A DNA stretch of 64,000 nucleotides, from the NCBI GenBank assembly GCA_019925105.1, contig JAHGAU010000030.1:372001-436000 (forward strand), in the 5' to 3' direction. The first letter of the stretch is position 1; each line of letters opens with the position of its first letter. The notes below the pieces were generated by a model. It worked only from the letters and a program-made list of their open reading frames with translations, did no database searches and was not told the origin of the DNA. Both the position numbers and the translations under genes were made by a program. The DNA comes from Niebla homalea (lineage: Eukaryota; Ascomycota; Lecanoromycetes; Lecanorales; Ramalinaceae). This document shows, piece after piece, positions 25,401-38,489 of this stretch.

Positions 25401-28400
25401 TATTATTTTTAATTATTAAAGTACGCGATTATTATTGCGGTAATACTTATTAATAATATTTAATTACTGGGTAAAATTAATATATTTTACGGTTAAATTT
25501 TTATACCGTTTTTCAAGTATTTTATAAGTATCGTTTAATTGCTTAAGGTCTTTACTTATAACTTATAACCTTTAAATTATTAATTATAACGACGTATAAT
25601 AAGGAACATCCGAGGGATAAGGGTCGTATTAAATTATTTAAATAACGGTAAATTAACTTAAAAATTAACTTATTATAAAATAATTAATTATAATATTATT
25701 ATGTTAAGAGTCCTTTAAGTGCTTATTATTTTATATATAAATAAACGGAATATAGATTTAAAATAAAAAAGATAAATAAAAAACGGTAAAAAAGGAAAGG
25801 TAACTTTATTTTCTTATAAATAATATTTTAAAATAAAATATAATAAGGGGTATATAGTGTTTTATTCTTTATATATATAATTTAATTAACGTTTAAAGTA
25901 CGATTATTATCCTTTAATATTTTTAATTAATAAATTTAAAGAATTATAATAACTTTAATATTCGTATTAAGCGCTTTTACTTCGTATTTAAAAGGGGCCT
26001 ATTTATTTAAGGGCGTTTAAGAAGTTATGGTAATAATAAGAGTTATTATATACGTTAAAAGGCTTTTAGTTTTATTATTATTAATTTATACTTATTATTA
26101 AGCTCTATTATTTACGCTTAAGTAAACTAAAAATAATACTAGAAAGTACCGAAGCTATAATCTACCGTAAAGTTAACGGTTTATAATTACTATAGGGATT
26201 TTTAATTTATAAATACGTTTAACTTTTTAATTATAATTTTTAATAATTTACTTCTTAAAATATAAAAACGTAATATATTAAGCTATATACTTAGAATATT
26301 ACTATAATATAATTAAACTTAGATAAATTAATTAATAATAATACTTATAATTTACTTTTTATTTAACGGCTATTTTAATCTTTAAACCGAACTATAAGTA
26401 TAATATTAATTAACTTAATATATAATTACGTAAAAATTTAAATTGATCAAATATATTAATTTATAGGCTTTCTTAAAGAAATTCCGTTTACATTTACGGG
26501 ACTTCTTTTAAGTTACTTTTTACTTTAACTTAAAAGTTATCTTAAAGATAAAATCGTTTATAATTATTATAAAAGGTTAAAGTAATTATTAATTTTAATT
26601 TAAGTTAACGTTAAAAACGATTTTATATTTAATTATAATATTTCTATTTTTTTTATAAGTTATATTATATTAATATTACGTTATTTAAATAAGTATTAAA
26701 TTTAAAAATAACGTTTATAAGTAAAAAGAATATCGCGTAAATATATATTACGATTATTAAGGGAACTTTCGGTTTATTAATAATCCTTCGCTTTTATTTT
26801 ATAATATTAATATTACTTTAAAAGTTAATAACTTTTATTTTAACTTACCTGATCTACCCTTAAAGGTTACGTAAATTTAGCTTTATTAATCCGTAATTAC
26901 GGGTAGGTTTCTTAATATAATTAATATTTATTAATTTTAATATCTTTTATAGTATTTTCCGGGTTAATTCTATATTAAGAATAAGTATACGTAATATAAA
27001 CCTTACCTTAATTAATTTAATTTCTTTATTCTTTAGTTTTTATTATAACTTTATTACTTTAATATTAAGTATATCCCTAAATAATTTTTTATTAAATTTA
27101 TAGTTTCTTTATAGGGATTAATATAATACTTAAGACTATTTATACCGTTTTAAGTATTTTATAGAAATAATTCTTAAAGTAAAACTCCGATTAAATATAC
27201 GGATTAATTATAAGTTCCTTTTTTTTTTATAAATAAAAATAGCTTGCTTATTAGTAATGAACTATTTATATTATAATATTATTATTACTTTTTATAATAT
27301 TATAAATTAAACGATTTTTATATAACATTTTTTTTTAAGGTTATTAAATATACGTAAGGATATTAATATTTATTATTTAGTATTATTTAATATAGTAATT
27401 AGCGTTTTTAACGTTTTATCTTTATATTTTATTTGGTATCTTTTATACGTTAACTTTTTTAAATACCGTTTTATACTTTTACCCGAACTTCTCCTTTAAT
27501 TATAACTTTTCTTAAATTATAATTTATATGGTTAAATAATATATTAAAATCGATATTAATATCCTTTATTTAATAAATATTTACCCGGGGCAATATATTA
27601 ATATCTAGTTATTATAAGCCGGCTTTAAATCGCTATTATAATTATATCGGTTCATAATCGTATTTTAATATACTCTAGAGATAAACCTTATATATTTATA
27701 ACTATTAATAAAACTTTATAATAAACTTATTAAATAACTATACCGTTTTTATAATAATTATATTAAGAAAATGATTATATATTAATATTTTATGCTTTAC
27801 GGAAGGCCTTATAATAAAAATTAATCTTTAAGGTAATATAGAAATATATTTTTAATCGTATTAAGATAAAGTATCGCTACGTTTTTACTTTACCTTAAAA
27901 ATATCTTAAATAGATATATTTAATACTTAATTATAATACGTTGAGCTTATATAATATAATTATTAAGGAATAAAGGTAATTTTTTAATGAAGAAATAAAT
28001 TTCCTTATTTAACTTTTAATAAGTAATAAAAAAATTATATAAAAGTTTTTAAATAAAACATTAAAATAAAATACTTATAAAGATAACTATATAAGTAAAA
28101 AGTCTTATAGTTCGGGCTAAATTTTTGACGATATAAATATTACGCGTATTTATTTATTATATAAAAGCTAAAAATAATTAACTTATTTTTAATGGAGAAT
28201 ATATTCGTATTACGTATTATTATAAATGTCCCAATCTTAAAGGCTTAATTAATATAGAAATAACTAAGGATTATTATCGTTTTATAAAAAATAAAATTAA
28301 GCCGAAAACTAAAAAGGAAACGGGTAATATAATCGTTATAAATAAACTTAAAAATTCTTATAATAGTTTTAAGTTAAATATTAATATCCGCTAGGAATTC

Positions 28401-28490
28401 CGTACGTAAAAAGTTGTAATTATTAATTAATATTAAAATTAATAAAGGGCTTCGATTTATATAAATATAATTTTAATTATTAAGTATATA
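22490..28490. other. AT-rich RIP-mutated background, about 6 kb, mostly unassigned
   Basis: No LINE sequence. Frames are closed on both strands apart from chance windows of about 60 codons. One of them (24704-24919, plus) weakly resembles a copia protease, so part of this block may be a dead LTR element. I could not find a pair of long terminal repeats. It ends at the left target-site duplication of C5. Confidence 0.5.
24704..24919 (+). pseudogene. Possible copia-type protease relic
   Basis: An open stretch of about 71 codons reads ASSKVYILMNSG, then SYYG, SGP, and PFKGFGIRF. Copia polyproteins have a protease with DSG-A near a W/Y-I-L-D-S-G start, a downstream SY, and later a P-G-G hydrophobic turn. 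The N in NSG is one G-to-A step from the catalytic Asp. No integrase or RT box could be confirmed downstream, and no LTR was found, so this is a hint only. Chance similarity in AT-rich DNA is a real alternative. Confidence 0.22.
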
Positions 28491-28504
28491 TAATTAATAT
28501 TTAA
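28491..28504. repeat. Target-site duplication of C5, left copy
   Basis: TAATTAATATTTAA is repeated exactly at 46064-46077, 17.5 kb away. It abuts the C5 tail on this side and the GC-rich leader on the other. Confidence 0.8.
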
Positions 28505-28841
28505 TTGATTGATTAATTGATTTATACTACGGATCTAGTTAAGTTAATTCCGGCGTTCCTTAATACTCGGCTATTTAACCTTATTAATAACCGTAAAAAC
28601 CCGATATTTATAACGTTAAAAATAAAAACCGGTATTTACTTAACTTTTACTTTTATCTTAAGGGCTAAGAGCATTTACGGCCGTTTAAAGAGTAAGAATT
28701 TATTTATATATTTTTTTTAAGAAAACCCATAATATTACGATTAAATCCACTTAAGGATTATTTTTAAACTTATTATTCTTCTATTATTTTACGGGTTTAT
28801 TTAATATTAAAATTTTAAAATTCCGATTATATTATTAAATA

Positions 28842-28854
28842 TCCTTATTAATAT
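28842..28854. repeat. Target-site duplication of C6, left copy
   Basis: TCCTTATTAATAT, within the C5 3' UTR, is repeated exactly at 34656-34668. Confidence 0.9.
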
Positions 28855-29339
28855 TGATTGATTGATTGATTTATACTACGGATCTAGCTAAGCTAATTCC
28901 GGCGTTCCCTAATACTCGGCTATTTAACCTTACTGGTAACCGTAAAAAACCCGATATTTATAACGTTAAGAATAAAAACCGGTATTTACCCAGCCTTTAC
29001 TTACGTCTTAAAAGTTAAGAGTATTTACGGCCGTTTAAAGAATAGGAATTTATTTATACGTTTTTTTTAAGAAAACCTATAATATTACGACTGAATCCAC
29101 TTAAGGGTTACCCTTAAACTTATTACTCTTCCGTTATTTTATAAGTTTATTTAATATTAAAATTTCAGAATTCCGATTATATTATTAAATGTCCTTACCG
29201 ATACGTATATTATTATTATTTTATTTATATAACTTTACCGACCGATATAATATTGTTTTTTACGCCGCCTTAATATCTATAGCCCCCTTAATCCCCTGCT
29301 GGGTATAATTTTCCTGCCGCTGCTTTTTATCCCCGGGTT

Positions 29340-32300
29340 AACGGTAAAATTTCTTAATTAAATTTTTAATTATTTCCTTTATTTCTTTAATTAAATTAAA
29401 CTATAATAATAAGCCCGTAACTATTATGAATTTAACGGCCGCCTTAATATCCTTTTTATTAATAAGTATTTAACGATAATTATTAATTTTTACCCTTTTA
29501 ATTAATCCTGGTTTAAGTTCCTTAAATAGTAAATAGGAAATTAATACGTATACGGCGTCTTGCTTTTATTACTTATATTTATAATTAACGTTAATCCGGT
29601 TACCGGTATATACGATAAAAAGGAAATAAATTAAGCCGTTCTTATTTATCCGGAGTTAAATTATTAATACGTTATCGCCTTTTTTTATAATTTTATAACG
29701 CCGGAAATACTTATTAATAATTTCGTTATTATTTAACGCCGGGTATTATCGCCCTTAAGGGATTGATTTTTTATATTTATATTAATACTTTATTTACTTC
29801 CTTATAGTTTATAAAGTAATCGCCATTAATTTCGCTTTTACGGTTTTCTTTTTTTCCGCCGTTTTCGCTTTAAATAAGAGTTCATATACTCCTATATTAA
29901 TTTCTTAAATATAAGTTAAATCGACCTCTTTTTTAATTTACTTTAATTTAATTTCCGTGGGGGTAAATACCGTTTTTCTACGCTTTCTTATTTAAGGTTT
30001 CTTATAGTTTTAGTAAATACGTTTATTTCTTATTAACGTAATTAAGTTTATATTTTTTTTAAGCCTTATTTAAGCGACTATTTAATTTAAAGTTAACTTT
30101 ATTAATAATATAAAAACCTCGGATTCTAATATTAAGATGGGAGTCGCTTTATATGCTTTATTTATTATTCTTAAATATCGGTTTTAAACCTTCTATAGTT
30201 ACCGGACGGGCTCTTTCCTATATTTAAGTGTATTTTCGGGTACGTATTAAATAGTTATTACGTACGTTATCGTAGGTTTTATAACCGTTTAATAAACGGT
30301 TTTAACCTTCTATAAAGTAACTTTTTACGTCAACGTTATAAAGCAGGTAAAGCCCCTTTCCTACGAAATTATCTTCTTTTAAACCTTTTTTATATAGTTT
30401 TTTTAATCTAGTTTTTTATTAATTTATAAATTAAGTACCTTAATACTGGTTTCCGGTTTTATTATTATACTGCTTAAGTTTATTATAGCTATTATATCGT
30501 ATAGCTTCGGGCTCCTTATTATATAGACGAGCTTATATTTATATAGGATAAATTAAGCCCTATATATTTTTATTTATCGTAAATAAACTTTATAAGCCTA
30601 TTTTAACTTTAAATAATTTATATAAATAAACGTACTATAAGTTAAAAGGTAGATATCGTTAATAAAGCCCTTTATTTAAACCTTTTATTTTAGTTTTATT
30701 AAGTTTTTAATAAGTAGGCCGTTAAAGAATAAGAATAAGATTAAGGAGATAAATAACCCCTGGGGAATCCTTATTATCGCGGGCTTTATTATACTTATCT
30801 TTTATCCTAGGCTGATTAACGTTACTTAGTTACTTAAGAAACTCTCTATTTAATTTATAAGGAAAAATAAAACCCCCTTTTTCCGTAAATTATATAATAA
30901 CCTTTAATGATTTATTTTATTAAACGCCTTTATAATATTTAAGGAAAAAAGACTTACGACGTACTTTTTCTTATAACCTTATATTATATATACGTTATCG
31001 ATTAAGCCTTTAAGAACCGTTTCCGTCGACCGTCTTCTTTTTGCCTTTATTTATTAGTTAAAAAGCAATTTATACCCTTTTACGTAATTACTTAAGATCT
31101 TTATAATTACCGTTTTTAAAGCCTTCTTTAACGTATAAAGGAATACTATAGGTCTATATAACTTTACCTTTAAGTAATCTAACTTAACCGGCTTCTTAAG
31201 GATAATCGTTTTGGCCTCCTTAAATCTACGGGGGTAATATCCTATATCGAGATAGGCTTAAAATAGGTAAATAAAGACCTTTCTAAATAATAACGTTATT
31301 ATGGATAGGAACTTATTTAATATACCGTTAAGTCCGGGGGCCTTATCCTTCTTCAATTTATTGATTACTTTAATTATTATCTCTTAAGTTATTATCTTAT
31401 TTATTATTATTAATTTAGGATATATTATACCGTTAATATTTATTAAGTTAACTTCCGGTAACGGGAGAAAAACGCTTTTTTAAGAGCCTTAATTTTGCCG
31501 TTAAAGGTATTCATTACCGTACCGTTTGGTCTTTTTAAGGGTAAAAACTTAAGGATAAATTTAAATTTCTTATTCCGTTTTTTACCGTATTTTATTAGCT
31601 TTTAAATATTATAAAAGGAAACCGCTAAGTTATATATTATAGCCCGGAAGTATATTTACTTAGTTTTCCGGATAATTCTCTTCTTTTTTTTTTTTTACGC
31701 TTTTTTTAACCGTTAAAGTATTTCTTAATTTTTATACTTAATAGCTTACTTTATAAGCGTTTTTACCTTTATAGTTACCTTTATATACTTTTCGTTTTAA
31801 TAGGTTTTAATTCTTTAAGACGGCTTTATTATTAAGATTATAGTATTAACCATTTTATTTAAAGCCTTTATTACCCGCTTTATAAAACGGTTAATTTATT
31901 CCTTATTATCGAGCCGGGGACGCTCCGTTAATTAAGATATTACCTTTATTGCCTTCGTTAATACTTCGGCTTCCTTAACCGTTTTTTATACTTATTTAAA
32001 CGGTAAGGGCGGAGTTATATTGATAGATTAATTTAAGGTTATTTATATTAAAACGTAATCTGAACCGTATTTTAGGTTTTTTTAGGGTCCGTATATTATA
32101 ACTGAGTTAATAATACCTTTTAAGCTGAATATTAAGTCAATCGTAATCTTAAGTTTATAGCTTTCTTATATAATAGTCCCTTTTAACGTTAATAATATAA
32201 AATTAAATTATATAATAATTATTAATAGCTCTTTAAATTCAGTATAATTAATCATATGATTATCTTTATTTTATTAAATATAATAAAGATTAAAGTCCTT

Positions 32301-32825
32301 TATTAAGAAATACTTACCGGGTACGGCTATAATATCCTTAAATAGCGGGATTATAAAGGGTTCCTTCCTATTAGCCGGTAATAGATTATACGTATTATAA
32401 ATATTTAAAATACTTTTAATATCTTTCTTTTATATAATCCGGAATATATATAGGTTCCCTCCGTAATAAGTAACGTTTTAATTATCTATATTTAACCTTT
32501 TATTAATAAAGAAATATATCCGCGTTATTTCGTTACCCTTAAAGGTTAAATAGAAACTATTTCCTAGGTTAATTAAAAAGTAAATATACGGATTATATAA
32601 TAGCTTTTATATTACTATAATATTGATATCCTTTATTTCCTTAAATTTAAATATTAATATTATAGTTTTAACTATTTCCTTATATACGTTATATTATATT
32701 ACCTTTAAAAGTATAAATATATTAAATATTGACGTTTATCGGGCTTTCCTTATTAATTTTTATTTATATAAACGGTTTCTTTTTAAGGTTAAACGTTATT
32801 TATCCTAATTTTTTTATTATAATAA
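29340..32825 (-). pseudogene. ORF2 (endonuclease/RT) of LINE C6, best-preserved A copy
   Basis: In coding order: endonuclease opening near 32711, GDFNLHH box as KDFNLYY at about 32278-32310, RT entry box KKDKAPGLNG at 31322-31360, IPQG box IPQGLFISLILFLFFNG near 30720-30785, and catalytic F-V-D-D box as FINDIY at 30647-30667. The post-RT linker reads KATPILILESE near 30118-30150, and the C-terminal AAVKFIIVTGLLL lies near 29400-29440. Together these are diagnostic of Tad-clade LINEs. No RNase H boxes lie between RT and the C-terminus. The IPQG Gln codon is still intact. Many stops remain, so the gene is inactive. Confidence 0.92.
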
Positions 32826-32834
32826 TAATCCCGG

Positions 32835-34615
32835 TTAGGCGGTTAACTTTAAGGGTTAATATCGTTATAAGCTTCCTTTTTTCATATTATCGGTTATTAT
32901 GCTTTACCCTTCCCCGTTTAATAAGCTCCGTTTATATCTTAAGACCGTCTTTAATTATTTTATTGATTTAAATTTATATAAGTTATAACGTTAAACCTTA
33001 ACCGTTATCCTAATCTCTTTACGTTAGGTCTCTTTTACTTTTATTGTATATTATAAGTTTTACGTTAAGTAACTATTATTATTATACGCCACGTATTTTA
33101 ACGCGTTTTTCGCTAGGCCCTTTATTATTAAATTAGCGTATTCATACGTATTATACCTTTTAATATATATCGTATACTTTATATTATTAAGGTACTTTAT
33201 AGTAATATGCCTGTACCTTTAATATTTAAAGTATTAATAGATATCCGCTGCCCGGTTTTAAGGTTTTATTAACTTAAAAGACCCACCTTTTATTACCCCT
33301 TTATTAAGGATATCGTTATATATTTTTATTAACGTTACGCTTAAGATAACCGTAAAGTATTTCTTTATATAATTAAAAGCGTTTAACTTTTTTATTATAA
33401 TAAAGAAGCTATAATCAATAATCTCCAGTTTAAGGTAAAAGACTATATTCTCTTTTTTTATCCGTTTTAAAATAGCTTTCTTTTCCTTCTTTATAAACTT
33501 TATTAAATATATCCCGTTTACTATAATAGTAAAAAATTGCCTTAATATTTTTGCCGTTTTATATTTTTTTTACCGGCTTATCCCTTTAACTTCTCTAACC
33601 TTTTTTTCGTTTTTAATAAGGTTATATTAAGAAGGATATTTCCACTTTATAGCTTACGTACCGTAATAATCTATTTTATTAATAATTTTCCCGTTACCTT
33701 AAACGTTTTTATTAATTATAATGGGTTCGTTTTTACCGCTATATTCCTCTCTTTTTTACTTAATAATTATATAATTATTATCTTCGTTTTCTTTAACGTT
33801 ATTATTTTTTCTTTTACTTTTATTTCCTTTATTATTAACGTTAACGCCGCCTTTACGGTTTTTACTACCTAGCTTATCCCCGTTCTTTTCCTTAAAGCCT
33901 CCCCCGTTACTTCCTTACTTTATATATATCCTTTCTATCTTTTTTTGCCTTTATCCGCCGGCGCCTTTATTACCGCCTTTTAAGCTCCGTATAACCTCTC
34001 CAATTCCCTTAAATTTCTCTTTATTTCTACGTAAAAGTCTCTTACCCCCTATAGCCCGATTTATAGTATCGGTTAGGTCTTTAACGTAATATCCTTTTAT
34101 ATAATTATAAAAAGGCCTTTTAGCGCCTTTACCGCTTCCTCTTTTTTTGCTTTTCCCTTACGTATTTAATAGTTACCTTTTTTTATAGCCTATTTTTATT
34201 TACTTAATATCTCCCTATCTTTATTTAGCTTTTTTTTAATTTATATATACTTAATAAGGCCTTTTACGCCTCCGCTTGCCCCCTATCCGTCCCCGCGTAC
34301 TGTCCTTGTCCCCTCCGCCCTTTATTTATTATCCTTTATAATAATACCTTTACGCGTTATATACGTCCTTTTATATATATTTTATTAATTATAGGCTCCC
34401 TGTTCGATTTAAGGCCGTTCTATTTCGTATTTATCGTATCGTTCATATAACTTATTACCGTTCCTATTAACCTAGGCCGCTTGCCCTTCCTCCTTTTTTA
34501 CCCTTATTATTATTCCGCTTCCGCCTGTCGCATTTAAAGTACTGTCCTCACTGTTACTTAAGCTATATACGCGTGTATCGTTTCTGACCTCTGGGGTCCC
34601 GTTGTTCGTCGCCAT
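32835..34615 (-). pseudogene. ORF1 of LINE C6, RIP-destroyed
   Basis: The start codon is at 34613-34615 and the N-terminus matches the MATNNGTPEV family. The 5' ~100 bp keep normal CpA/TpG content. The zinc-knuckle segment lies near 33030-33150 by alignment with C11. Further in, RIP stops close every frame. The role by family is an RNA-binding gag-like protein translated before ORF2 from the same transcript. Confidence 0.8.
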
Positions 34616-34655
34616 CTCTCTTATTAATGAATTTATAATATTCAATTTCATATTC
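34616..34655 (-). other. Private 5' leader of C6
   Basis: 40 bp between the ORF1 start and the right target-site duplication. Apart from GAGAG touching the ATG in element sense, it resembles no other leader in the window. Confidence 0.7.
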
Positions 34656-34668
34656 TCCTTATTAATAT
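34656..34668. repeat. Target-site duplication of C6, right copy
   Basis: Exact copy of 28842-28854; C5 sequence resumes here. Confidence 0.9.
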
Positions 34669-34789
34669 ATATATTATTATTACCTTATTTATATAACTTT
34701 ATTAATTAACGTAATATCGCTCTTTATACCGCTCCGGTATTTATAACCCTTTTAACCCTTTATTAAGTATAGTTTTTCCGCTATTATTT

Positions 34790-37700
34790 TTTACCTCCGG
34801 ATCAGCGGTAAGGTTTTTTAATTAAATCCTTAATTACTTTATTTATTTTCTTAATTAAGATAAATTATAATAATAAACCCGTAATTATTATAAATTTAAT
34901 AGCCGTTTTAATATTTTTTTTATTAATAAGTATTTAACGATAATCGTTAATCCCTATCCTTTTAATTAATCCCGGTTTAAGCTCCTTAAATAATAAATAG
35001 GAAATTAATACGTATATAATATTTTATTTTTATTATTTATACTTATAATTAACGTTAATCTAACTATTAACGTATATAATAAAGAAAAATAAATTAAGTT
35101 ATTTTTATTTATCCGGAGTTAAATTATTAATATATTATTACTTTTCCTTATAATCCCGTAACGTTAAAGATACTTATTAATAATTTTATTATTATTTAAA
35201 ACTAAGTATTATCGCCTTTAAGGGATTAATTCTTTATATTTATGTTAACGCTTTATTTATTTCTTTATAATTTATAGGGTAATTACCGTTAACTTTACCT
35301 TTATAACTTTTTTTCTTTTCCGTTATTTTTACTTTAAGTAAAAATTTATATATTTTTATATTAACTTCTTAAACGTAAATTAAGTTAATTTCTTTTTTAA
35401 CTTACTTTAATTTAACTTCCGTAAAAGGGGTAAATATTATTTCTTTATGCCTTTTTATTTAAGGCCTTTTATAATTTTAATAAATACGTTTATTTCCTAT
35501 TAACGTAATTAAGTTTATATCTTTTTTAAACTTTATTTAAGCGATTATTTAATTTAAAATTAACTTTATTAATAATATGAAGACCTTGGATTTTAATATT
35601 AGGACGGGAGTTATTTTATATACTTTACTTATTACTTTTAAGTATCGGTTTTAAACCTTTTATAATTACCGGATAAGCTCTTTTTTATATTTAAGCGTAC
35701 TTTTAAGTACGTATTAAATAGTTATTATATACGTTATTATAAACTTTATAACCGCTTAATAAATAATTTTAACCTTCTATAAAATAACTTTTTATATTAA
35801 CGCCGTAAAATAAATAAAAAAAAATTTTATAAAATTATTTTCTTTTAGATTTTTCTTATATAATCCTTTTAATCCAGTTTTTTATTAACCTATAAATTAA
35901 GTACCTTAATATTTCCTTCCGGTTTTACTATTCTATTATTTAAGTCTATTATAATTATTATATTATATAATTTTAAGCTTTTTATTATATAAATAAGCTT
36001 ATATTTATACGGGATAAATTAAACCTTATATATTTTTATTTATTATAGGTAAACTTTATAAGTTTATTTTAATTTTAAATAGTTTATATAAATAAATATA
36101 TTATAAGTTAAGAAATAAATATTATTAATAAAGCTTTTTATTTAAACTTTCTATTTTAATTTTATTAAGTTTTTAATAAATAGGCTATTAAAAAAATAAA
36201 ATTAAAATTAAAAAAATAAATAATTCCTAGGGAATCTTTATTATTACGGGCTTTATTATATTTATTTTTTATCCTAAGTTAATTAACGTCGTTTAGTTAT
36301 TTAAAGAACTTTCTATTTAATTTATAAAGAAAGATAAAACCTTTTTTTCCGTAAATTATATAGTAACCTTTAATAATTTATTTTATTAAACGCTTTTATA
36401 ATATTTAAAGAAAAAAACTTATAACGTACTTTTTTATAATCTTATACCGTATATATATTATTAATTAAGCCTTTAAGAACCGTTTCCGTTAATTATTTTT
36501 TTTATTTTTATTTATTAATTAAGGAATAACCTATATTTTTCTACGTAATTACTTAAGATCTTTATAATTACCGTCTTTAAAACCTTCCTTAATATATAAA
36601 GGAATACTATAGGTTTATGTAATTTTATTTTTAAGTAATTTAATTTAACTAGCTTCTTAAAGATAATTGTTTTAATTGCCTTAAATTTATAAAAGTAATA
36701 TTTTATATTAAAATAAACTTAAAATAAATAAATAAAAAATTTTCTAAATAATAACGTTATTATAAATAGGAACTTATTTAGTATACCGTTAAATCCGGGG
36801 CTTTATTTTTCTTCGGTTTATTAATCTCTTTAATTATTATCTTTTAAGTTATTATTTTATTTATTATTATTAATTTAAAATATACCATATTATCGATATT
36901 TATTAAGTTAGCTTTTAATAATACGGGAAAGAACGCCCCTTTAAAAGCCTTAATTTTATTATTAAAGGTATTTATTACCGTACCGTTTAATCTTTTTAAA
37001 GGTAAAAATTTAAGGATAAATTTAAATTTCTTATTTTATTCTTTACTATATTTTATTAGCTTTTAAATATTATAAAGGGAAACCGTTAAATTATATATTA
37101 TAGCTTAAAAATATATTTATTTAGTTTTTAAATAATTTTTTTTTTTTCTTAAGTTTCCTTTAATCGTTAAAATATTTCTCGGTTTTTATATTTAATAATT
37201 TATTTTATAAGTGTTATTACCTTTATAATCGCCTTTATATATTCTTCGTTTTAATAGGTTTTAATTCTTTAAAATAACTTTATTATTAAAATTATAATAT
37301 TAATTATTTTATTTAAAGCTTTTATTACCCGTTTTATAAAATAATTAATTTATTCTTTATTATTAAACCGGGGAGCTCCGTTAATTAAGATATTATTTTT
37401 ATTGTTTTTATAAATACCTTAATTTCCTTAACCGTTTTTTATATTCATTTAAATAATAAAAGTAAAATCGCGTTAACGGATTAATTTAAGGTTATTTATA
37501 TTAAAATATAATCCGAACCGTATTTTAAGTCTTTTTAAGGTCTATATATTATAATTAAATTAATAATATTTTCCGAGCTGAATATTAAATTAATTATAAT
37601 TTTAAGTTTATAGCTTTTTTATATAATAGTTTTTTCGGCGTTAATAATATAAAATTAAATTATATAATAATTATTAATAACTTGTTAAATTCAATATAAT

Positions 37701-37956
37701 TAATTATATAATTATCCTTATTCTATTAAACGTAATAAAAATTAAAATCCTTTATTAAGAAATACTTATTAAATATAATTATAATATTTTTAAATAACGG
37801 AATTATAAAAAGCCCCTTTTTATTAATTAATAACGGATTATACGTATTATAAATATTTAAATTACCCTTAATATCCCCTTCTTATATAATCCAGAGTATA
37901 TATAGGTTTTTTCCGTAATAAGTAATATTTTAATTATTTATATTTAGCTTTTTATT
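34790..37956 (-). pseudogene. ORF2 of LINE C5, C-terminal and RT part
   Basis: The RT entry box reads KKNKAPDL at about 36790-36826. The C-terminal TGLL signature is near 34863-34900. The piece ends at the C7 insertion (37957), which separates it from the start of ORF2 at 43784-44085. Mutation is heavier than in C6, with few CpA left. Identity as Tad-type RT follows from box order and alignment with C6. Confidence 0.85.
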
Positions 37957-37969
37957 AATAAAGAAATAT
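37957..37969. repeat. Target-site duplication of C7, left copy
   Basis: AATAAAGAAATAT, inside the C5 endonuclease region, is repeated exactly at 43771-43783. Confidence 0.9.
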
Positions 37970-38489
37970 TGATTGATTGATTAATTGATTTATACTACGG
38001 GTCTAGCTAAGTTAATTCCGGCGTTCCTTAATACGCGGCCTTTTAGCTTTATTAATAACCGCAAAAACCTGATACTTATAACGTTAAGGTAAAAACCGGC
38101 GTTTATCAGGCTTCTACCCTTTATCCCTTAAGGTAAAGGATATTAACGGCCGTTTAAAGAGTAGTAATTTATTTATATACTCCTTATATTTTAACTCCTT
38201 TAAGAAAATCTATAATATTATAATTATATCCTTATAAAAATTATGTTTAAGCTTATTATTCTTCCGTTCCTTTATATATTTATATTATTTTAACCTTATA
38301 TAATACCTTTAAATGTTTTTATTAATATTTATATATTTAATATATATTCCTTTTATATTATTATCGTTATTAACTTTTTTAAAGACTTTTAATAAACGTC
38401 TATTATTATATCTTTACGGTTATAGAAGATATTTTCCGGTTTATATAATTAATATAACCGGTTTCCGTTCCTTTTTTTCTTTTTTAACC

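Larger units (their letters stand above)
28855..34655 (-). mobile_element. Tad-type LINE, family A, copy C6, full length, nested in C5
   Basis: A complete 5801-bp family A insertion in the 3' UTR of C5, flanked by exact 13-bp duplications. The tail repeat is at 28855-28872, the 3' UTR runs to about 29340, ORF2 and ORF1 follow, the start codon is at 34613-34615, then a 40-bp private leader. It is the least mutated complete A copy in the window and the best for reading domains. Being nested in C5 it is younger, and its lower RIP load fits fewer rounds of mutation. Confidence 0.95.

Noticed and set aside
28501..28540. Compensatory base changes supporting the 3' stem-loop
   Set aside because: Arm changes in several copies (for example C5, C9) create mismatches and are all RIP-type transitions, so covariation cannot be claimed from this window.
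28505..28880. GATT repeats at regular elements, as a possible CRISPR or satellite
   Set aside because: They are 3' tails of separate LINE insertions, each at a target-site duplication, not an array.
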